From contig JAZBQD010000030.1 in NCBI GenBank assembly GCA_036583965.1, positions 108,350,662 to 108,414,661 on the forward strand: a stretch of 64,000 nt of DNA. Reading direction: 5' to 3'. Position numbers and translations under genes: made by a program. The DNA comes from Prunella strophiata (Eukaryota; Chordata; Aves; Passeriformes; Prunellidae). Below the pieces are notes generated by a model. The model did no database searches. It was not told the DNA's origin and worked only from the letters and a program-made list of their open reading frames with translations. Shown here one piece after another: positions 63,090 to 64,000 of this stretch. Within the stretch, counting starts at the first letter, position 1, and each line of letters opens with the position of its first letter.

Positions 63090-64000
63090 TCTGGATGTCA
63101 GTTCAAAATGTTGTAGTAAATAATTTACAGTAATATGAGGAGAAATTGCTTTCTGTTGACTGCAGCTCATGCAGGGCATTGCATGCAGCTCAGCCCAGAT
63201 AAACATGGTTAGCTCTGGATACACACATTTAAAATCTGTCTGTCTTCTGTTTCAACCTTGTCTGGTGTTATATAGGCTGTATGAAAAACCAGTGCCAGGT
63301 ACTGACCCAGAGTGGGGTAATGGATGGTACAGCTGGCTGAGGTAAACAGAGAATGGTTATTGTTTTCATCTCACCCCTTTCCTCCTTCACTGCTTTGTCA
63401 CCGAGAAAAGGCAGAGAAGTGAAATGTGAAACCTTCCAGTTGCCTACATCTGTTAACCAATTTATTTTTTTAAGGTAGAGGAAATGGGAGGGTAGGAAAG
63501 GTGAAGGTAGGAGTATGTCTTAATCTATGGGAGAACCAGGTCAGCAAATAAATGCAATCATTCTTGGAGTTGGTGAGATCTGTGTCAGTCCTGTTAACCT
63601 GCTGAACCAGTGACCTGTGGCTCCCACCTGGAGTGTGGCTGCAAATATCAGTTCTAACAATGCCCAGGACTGCAGATGGAGCACAGACTTCCTGAGGCTG
63701 CAAGCAGTGATTGAAAACTATCTGGATTAAGGAAACTAAAACCAACCAAACAAATGGGAAAACAGCAACCCCTGTCTCTGCAGCTGGTTGACAGAACATT
63801 AATTCAGATACCATTCAAAACATTAATCTTTACTTAGTTTCCAAATCTGAGCTGAAGCAGACAGGCTGCAGTTACTGGATTTAGTATCCTAACTTGTGCT
63901 TTTTAAAGTTGCTTTTAATCTTTTTGATCCATGACAGGGTAAAATATCAGGGTGTGTCAGAGCTGGCAGCTCTGCAATGGATAATCTGGCTTGTAAATGC
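63090..64000. other. non-coding stretch at right edge
   Basis: No supported gene. A 114-codon minus frame (63470-63814) has no recognisable content. Confidence 0.5.

Noticed and set aside
1..64000. CRISPR arrays, operons, tRNA/rRNA genes, endogenous retrovirus LTR pairs
   Set aside because: Looked for by eye and not found; the repeats are simple repeats and CR1 fragments, and the organism is a vertebrate.

Overview
The window looks like vertebrate, most probably bird, nuclear DNA. The main evidence is about ten 3'-end fragments of the CR1 LINE family on both strands. These are recognisable by the antisense 3' end (a variant of 'catagaatggttgggttgg') or the sense end ('tccaac...attctgtgattctg') and, in two copies, by degraded reverse-transcriptase peptides. 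The second piece of evidence is an ITPRIPL1-like gene remnant of a kind I know as multicopy in birds, songbirds especially; that it is a passerine is only an inference. Most of the 64 kb is AT-rich, CpG-poor non-coding DNA. The open reading frames in it are mostly short, chance-like or repeat-derived.

Left edge (1-2430, + strand): a G-rich (GGGCT/GGGCA)n minisatellite, then a GC-rich stretch. An ITPRIPL1-like gene follows whose first coding exon has been duplicated in tandem. Copy A (357-494) keeps its start codon. Copy B (1388-1843) has ATG changed to AGA but keeps the splice acceptor and carries the transmembrane and acidic segments. Downstream lie frame-broken remains of the catalytic-like domain and a poly(A) signal at 2189, followed by a CR1 fragment.

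Middle (2.4-50.9 kb): intergenic or intronic sequence with CR1 copies, simple repeats and no gene I can name. Notable blocks are a ~300 bp (GGAGA)n satellite (26968-27265), a ~480 bp strand-asymmetric A/C-only block (34776-35255) between two CpG-rich patches, a ~260 bp pyrimidine block (39157-39419), and two long A/T homopolymers with poly(A)-signal-like motifs beside them.

Right part (50.9-64 kb, + strand): a possible multi-exon gene. A start-codon exon (51003-51045), an optional 15-nt microexon (53038-53052), a 66-nt exon (60105-60170) and a possible terminal exon (62539-62699, poly(A) signal 63064) all have splice-like boundaries and join in the same phase. I do not recognise the protein and no transcript evidence is available here. 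I found no CRISPR array, operon, tRNA, rRNA or other prokaryote-type system, and nothing I would call a new biological system.
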